Positions 60,250 through 64,000 of a stretch of 64,000 nt of DNA are shown in pieces (the stretch's first letter is position 1; the number at the start of each line of letters is the position of its first letter). Made by a program: the position numbers and the translations under genes. Under the pieces are notes generated by a model that was given only the letters and a program-made list of their open reading frames with translations, did not search any database and was not told where the DNA came from. The stretch comes from Flavobacterium sp. ov086 (GTDB lineage: Bacteria; Bacteroidota; Bacteroidia; Flavobacteriales; Flavobacteriaceae), in NCBI RefSeq assembly GCF_900187965.1, contig NZ_FZNL01000007.1:166210-230209 (forward strand), read 5' to 3'.

Positions 60250-61602
60250 ATGAAATATTCTTCTCTTATCAGAATCCTTTTTTTTCTTTTTTTCGGCATA
60301 TTTTTAATTTCCTGTGAAGTCGATGACAAACCCGAAGTCTATGAAGAAGGTTCCAATAAATACACAAATGATTGGATCTACAATCAAATGAAAAAGTATT
60401 ATAAATGGAATGAAACAATGCCTGATAAGGGAGATTTAGCCATAAATCCAAAGGAATATTTCAATAGATTATTAAATAAATCAGATCTGTATTCGTATGC
60501 TGTGAATCCGAATTTACCCGAAACAGTTCCGCAGAGTTTAAGAAGGAATTTTGGATTCGATATTTCATTTACAGAACATCAGAACAAAATTTACGGCGTG
60601 ATTTTATACGCTTTATACGATTCTCCAGCCAAAAACAACGGATTATTAAGAGGACAATTAATAACCAAAATTAATGACGAAGAATTGAATCTGAATAATT
60701 ATGATAAGATTTATAAAAGCATAGCAACAGCAACACATTTAGATTTGGAAATAGTTGCCTATTCAAAAGAAACGGGTTTTTCTAATCCCGAAAAAGTTTC
60801 ATTATTACAAGGGTTTTCTTTTTCTCAACCTATTTCTTCTCAGGTAATTTCGAATAATAATACAAAAACAGGTTATGTCGAAATTCCGCATTTTGATGTT
60901 GGTCAGGCGCAATTGTTTCTGCAGACTTTTCAAGAATTAAAAAATCAGAATGTAACAGAATTAGTTTTGGATTTGAGATATAATGGAGGAGGAGATGTAT
61001 CATCTGCAACAGCATTAAGTATCATTCTGGCGCCAAATATAAAATCGAGTGATCTTTTTATACAATTTGAAGGCAATAAAAATGGAGGAATCGTAAAACA
61101 ATCTTTTCAGCAAGCTCTGGAAAGCAATGAACGCAATGTGAGTTTTGAAGTTCTTAAAAATACACATCCGGATATTAAACGAGTATATATTTTATGCGGA
61201 AAACGTACGGCATCGGCTTCAGAAATAATTATCAATAATCTTCGTCCTTTTATGGATGTAATTACAATAGGCGAAAAAACGGTTGGCAAAGATGTAGCTG
61301 GTTTTCCTATTGAAGACGACAGGATTCCAAATACAAAAGGCTGGATTTTATATCCTTCTATTTATAAATTATTCAATGCAAAACACGAGGGAAATTATTC
61401 AGGAGGGATAAATCCATCTCTTAATGTTGATGAACTTCAGGATTTGGAAATTTTTGCTTTAGGCAATCGTTCTGAGATTTTATTAAGTACCGCAATTAAT
61501 ATGCAGTCAGGAAATACAGGAAAAATGAAAACCGAAACATTGAGATCATTACCATTATCTAAAATTTATATCGATGCAGATCCGCTATTGGTTATGCATT
61601 AA
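60250..61602 (+). CDS. S41-family (C-terminal processing-like) protease lipoprotein
   Basis: 450 aa. Lipobox LISC, Cys22, then EVDD. N-terminal helical part (YTNDWIYNQMKKYYKWNE), PDZ domain (about 100-185, SPAKNNGLLRGQLITKIND), then the S41 core with LDLRYNGGGDVSSA, the Ser motif KRTASASEII (about 318-326) and Lys in GEKTVGKD. Catalytic Ser/Lys are in place. It could process or degrade peptides at the cell surface. End of the lipoprotein run. Confidence 0.9.
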   Translation: MKYSSLIRILFFLFFGIFLISCEVDDKPEVYEEGSNKYTNDWIYNQMKKYYKWNETMPDKGDLAINPKEYFNRLLNKSDLYSYAVNPNLPETVPQSLRRNFGFDISFTEHQNKIYGVILYALYDSPAKNNGLLRGQLITKINDEELNLNNYDKIYKSIATATHLDLEIVAYSKETGFSNPEKVSLLQGFSFSQPISSQVISNNNTKTGYVEIPHFDVGQAQLFLQTFQELKNQNVTELVLDLRYNGGGDVSSATALSIILAPNIKSSDLFIQFEGNKNGGIVKQSFQQALESNERNVSFEVLKNTHPDIKRVYILCGKRTASASEIIINNLRPFMDVITIGEKTVGKDVAGFPIEDDRIPNTKGWILYPSIYKLFNAKHEGNYSGGINPSLNVDELQDLEIFALGNRSEILLSTAINMQSGNTGKMKTETLRSLPLSKIYIDADPLLVMH

Positions 61603-61643
61603 ATTCAATTTTTTTTTACATTTATATATTAGAATATTTTATT

Positions 61644-61913
61644 ATGCAAGGAATAAATTCTTCAGAGCATCGGATTTTGCTGGACGCATTTCGCAAATTT
61701 GAACATATGTCAGTGATTTCCAAGAATAAAATAGAGGAAAGCGAAGATGCTAATACCAGAAAAGCAATGCAGGAACTTGATGAACTCTACGATAAATTTC
61801 AAGGATTATTTGTTGAGCTAAAAAAATGCAGTAAAGATTACGAACTCAAAAAGAAATCGACACGAAGTATAATCAATAAAAGCCTTAGAAAGTTGATACC
61901 TGTTTTTGTATAA
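61644..61913 (+). CDS. small hypothetical protein, helical
   Basis: 89 aa, highly charged, predicted mostly helical/coiled-coil (TRKAMQELDELYDKFQGLFV), basic C-terminus KKKSTRSIINKSLRKLI. No signal peptide, no recognised family. 41 bp after the protease gene; translation is plausible but not proven. Confidence 0.6.
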   Translation: MQGINSSEHRILLDAFRKFEHMSVISKNKIEESEDANTRKAMQELDELYDKFQGLFVELKKCSKDYELKKKSTRSIINKSLRKLIPVFV

Positions 61914-62164
61914 AAACAGATATCAAGACAAAAATATATGCCTTATTTTAATTCCTTGATTTCTCTTACAGTTAATATCTTTTTTTGATTTTTTGTTTTA
62001 TTTGTAATGTTTTCGCGCAAATTTTAGTTTAATAAAACTTTATTTAACAGTTATTAATCTGTTGATAAATAATGCTTTGCGCCTTGTTTTTTAACAGTGG
62101 TTTGAAATATTTAATTTTTATATTTGAATGTAATTATCGAGTTATTAATTTAAAATATTTTACT

Positions 62165-62413
62165 ATGGATAAAGCTATAAAACTAAAAGTACGTAAGGAA
62201 TTAGATGGTCAGCAGCAGTTTAATATAATTAAATTAAAAGGGAGTTTAATTTCCAGAGGCTATACAGAAATCATACATATTCTGGATCAGGATGATGAAT
62301 TTCATATCAATTCCTTTGAAACACCTGTTGAAGCTACCAATGAAGTCCAGGAATACATTACAGCCTTTATTAATAGAGAAAATCTAGCCGATACAATATC
62401 ACTCTACAAATGA
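62165..62413 (+). CDS. small hypothetical protein
   Basis: 82 aa from the ATG at 62165 (MDKAIKLKVRKELD); the earlier in-frame ATG at 62072 adds a hydrophobic stretch coded by AT-rich non-coding-like sequence. Acidic middle (HILDQDDEFHINSFETPVEA). Unknown family. Confidence 0.6.
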   Translation: MDKAIKLKVRKELDGQQQFNIIKLKGSLISRGYTEIIHILDQDDEFHINSFETPVEATNEVQEYITAFINRENLADTISLYK

Positions 62414-62510
62414 TTTTTTTTACTTTTAGAAGCAAAATCCGGTGTTTCTAATGAATAAATGATCGACTTTATGGAACTATTAAAGAGACAAGAGCAGTTA
62501 ATTTGAAAAT

Positions 62511-62870
<360 letters not shown>

Positions 62871-63079
62871 TTATTTTTCTTGTTTAGAAATTAGCCTCTG
62901 TGTCTGGTTGAATTGTTTGATTATTTAAGGTATTATTTTAAGAACCTATTCAGCCAGTTACCGAAACAAATTTATATTTTTTTCAGACAATATATTATCT
63001 TATCCTGAAGTGATTTTGGATTAGAATTCTTGTAACAAAAGCGATATTATTGCGTCAGATAAGGTAAAAATATGAGTTT

Positions 63080-63823
63080 ATGAAAAAAATATTTACCCTT
63101 ACTCTTGTCTTTGTTACATACAGTTTTATTGCGCAAACAAAACTCCAGCCGGGAGATAAGAGCATCGAAACAAAATGGATTAAAAGCGAAAAGTATGCCA
63201 TGAAGTGGTATTCTGTAAAAGACACTACAAAAGTCGAAATGGCAAAAATTATCACTACGATCGATGCGGCTAAAAACAAACTCGCCATCGTAACTGATGT
63301 TGAAATCAAGAATGCAAAAGCAAAATGGACGGATTCTACCATTGTTGCAAAGCCAACTCTTGTTCCATTACATCATTCATCTTATAACATGCAACGCGAT
63401 ATTGTTTTAAATTTTGATGCTAAAACAGTATCTGGTTACCATATTGCTAAAGGAAAAGAAAAAGATATAATCAATGAAACGCTAAGTAATCTTTGTTTTG
63501 ACAGCAGTTTTTATCCATATTTATTAAGATTGCTACCGCTTAAAGAAGGTTATACAAAAGAGATTGCTATTTTTGATTATAACCCTGAAAAAACTGGAAT
63601 ATTTACAGCAAGGGTTAAAAGCGTAAAATCGGATATATATAAGACTAAAAAAGGTAATTTGGATGTGTGGGCAGTTATCGTAGATGATGAGCTAGGAGGA
63701 AGCACAACAAATACCACAACAAATACCATGACTTATTATATTGGCAAAACGGACAGAAAATTATGGAAACAGGAATTTTCATCCCGAGGACAGCACTTTG
63801 TTGTAGAAGCAGCTGAACTGTAA
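63080..63823 (+). CDS. secreted protein, DUF3108-like
   Basis: 247 aa with a signal peptide (cleavage near SFIAQ). Beta-rich; KEIAIFDYNPEKTGIFTARV and TYYIGKTDRKLWKQEF resemble DUF3108 periplasmic proteins. No catalytic motif, no clear partner nearby. Confidence 0.7.
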   Translation: MKKIFTLTLVFVTYSFIAQTKLQPGDKSIETKWIKSEKYAMKWYSVKDTTKVEMAKIITTIDAAKNKLAIVTDVEIKNAKAKWTDSTIVAKPTLVPLHHSSYNMQRDIVLNFDAKTVSGYHIAKGKEKDIINETLSNLCFDSSFYPYLLRLLPLKEGYTKEIAIFDYNPEKTGIFTARVKSVKSDIYKTKKGNLDVWAVIVDDELGGSTTNTTTNTMTYYIGKTDRKLWKQEFSSRGQHFVVEAAEL

Positions 63824-63913
63824 TTATATTTATTTAGCATTTCAAATGATACAGGAGCTGTAACAAAGAAAATTATAAAGAATTAAATTGTTCGGTAAAT
63901 TGAAAAATGAACA

Positions 63914-64000
63914 TGCCCCAAAAAGTTAGACACTATTTGGGGCATTTTTTATGGAAAGAAAAGTAAAGTATGACTATGCATTTAAGTTAGAATGTGTAGA
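63914..64000 (+). mobile_element. left end of an IS3-family insertion sequence
   Basis: TGCCCCAAAAAGTTAGACAC is a typical IS3/IS150-group end. TGCCCC pairs with GGGGCA at 63939, a hairpin followed by TTTTTT that would stop incoming transcription. The transposase OrfA starts at 63951 inside it. The rest is outside the window. Confidence 0.8.
63951..64000 (+). CDS. IS3-family transposase OrfA, first 16 codons
   Basis: ATG at 63951 opens MERKVKYDYAFKLECV and runs off the window. The pattern (basic start, then YxxxFKLxxV) is that of the HTH N-terminus of IS150-group OrfA. Position just after the IS end supports it. Confidence 0.75.
   Translation, partial: MERKVKYDYAFKLECV

Overview
The window looks like a Flavobacterium-type chromosome (Bacteroidota). 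It is AT-rich, with SusC/SusD pairs, a hybrid two-component regulator, a type IX secretion tail, lipoproteins with acidic residues after the lipobox cysteine, and TAnnTTTG promoter elements. No rRNA or tRNA gene was seen.

Region A (1-24261, all minus strand) is a glycosaminoglycan utilisation locus, best read as heparin/heparan sulfate with a possible hyaluronan/chondroitin arm. In transcription order it has a GH88 unsaturated glucuronyl hydrolase, a T9SS-exported PL8 lyase, a heparinase III (PL12) very like the Pedobacter heparinus enzyme, SusC, SusD with an unusual insertion, a ROK sugar kinase, an S1 sulfatase, a DUF4962 heparinase II/III-type lyase, a hybrid two-component sensor and the first 81 codons of kduI. 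Together these cover binding, depolymerisation, desulfation, removal of the unsaturated uronate, and entry into metabolism through KduI and a hexosamine/hexose kinase.

Region B (24438-41340) holds small detoxification enzymes: two HxlR/Crp-type regulators, SDRs, epoxide hydrolases (one broken by an in-frame stop), a nitrilase, a cupin, an Ohr/OsmC protein, an Asp-nucleophile alpha/beta hydrolase, two DUF1223 proteins, DoxX, YceI, a tautomerase and a nitronate monooxygenase. A LytS/LytTR two-component pair sits in the middle. Four promoters here share a pair of direct repeats with an exact 21-bp period, placed exactly 45 bp from the -7 box. This is the geometry of a LytTR operator, so the region may be a coordinated response to electrophiles or xenobiotics. 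It is the strongest candidate for an undescribed regulon.

Region C (41750-49770) has a SAM-I riboswitch ahead of a TlpA-like thioredoxin gene and a class V aminotransferase/cysteine desulfurase gene, a divergent HxlR/oxidoreductase pair with a palindromic operator, a trans-aconitate methyltransferase-like gene, a nucleosidase and a serine beta-lactamase-like hydrolase.

Region D (49999-61602) is an ECF sigma / FecR / STN-TonB receptor cluster without SusD. Two tandem beta-strand-rich surface lipoproteins of about 437 aa follow instead, then two more lipoproteins and an S41 protease lipoprotein. Between the duplicates lie a very basic 29-codon ORF and, further on, a frameshifted relic. The window ends in small unknown genes and the left end of an IS3-family element.

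The long intergenic gaps hold several families of palindromes and MITE-like inverted repeats, recorded individually below.
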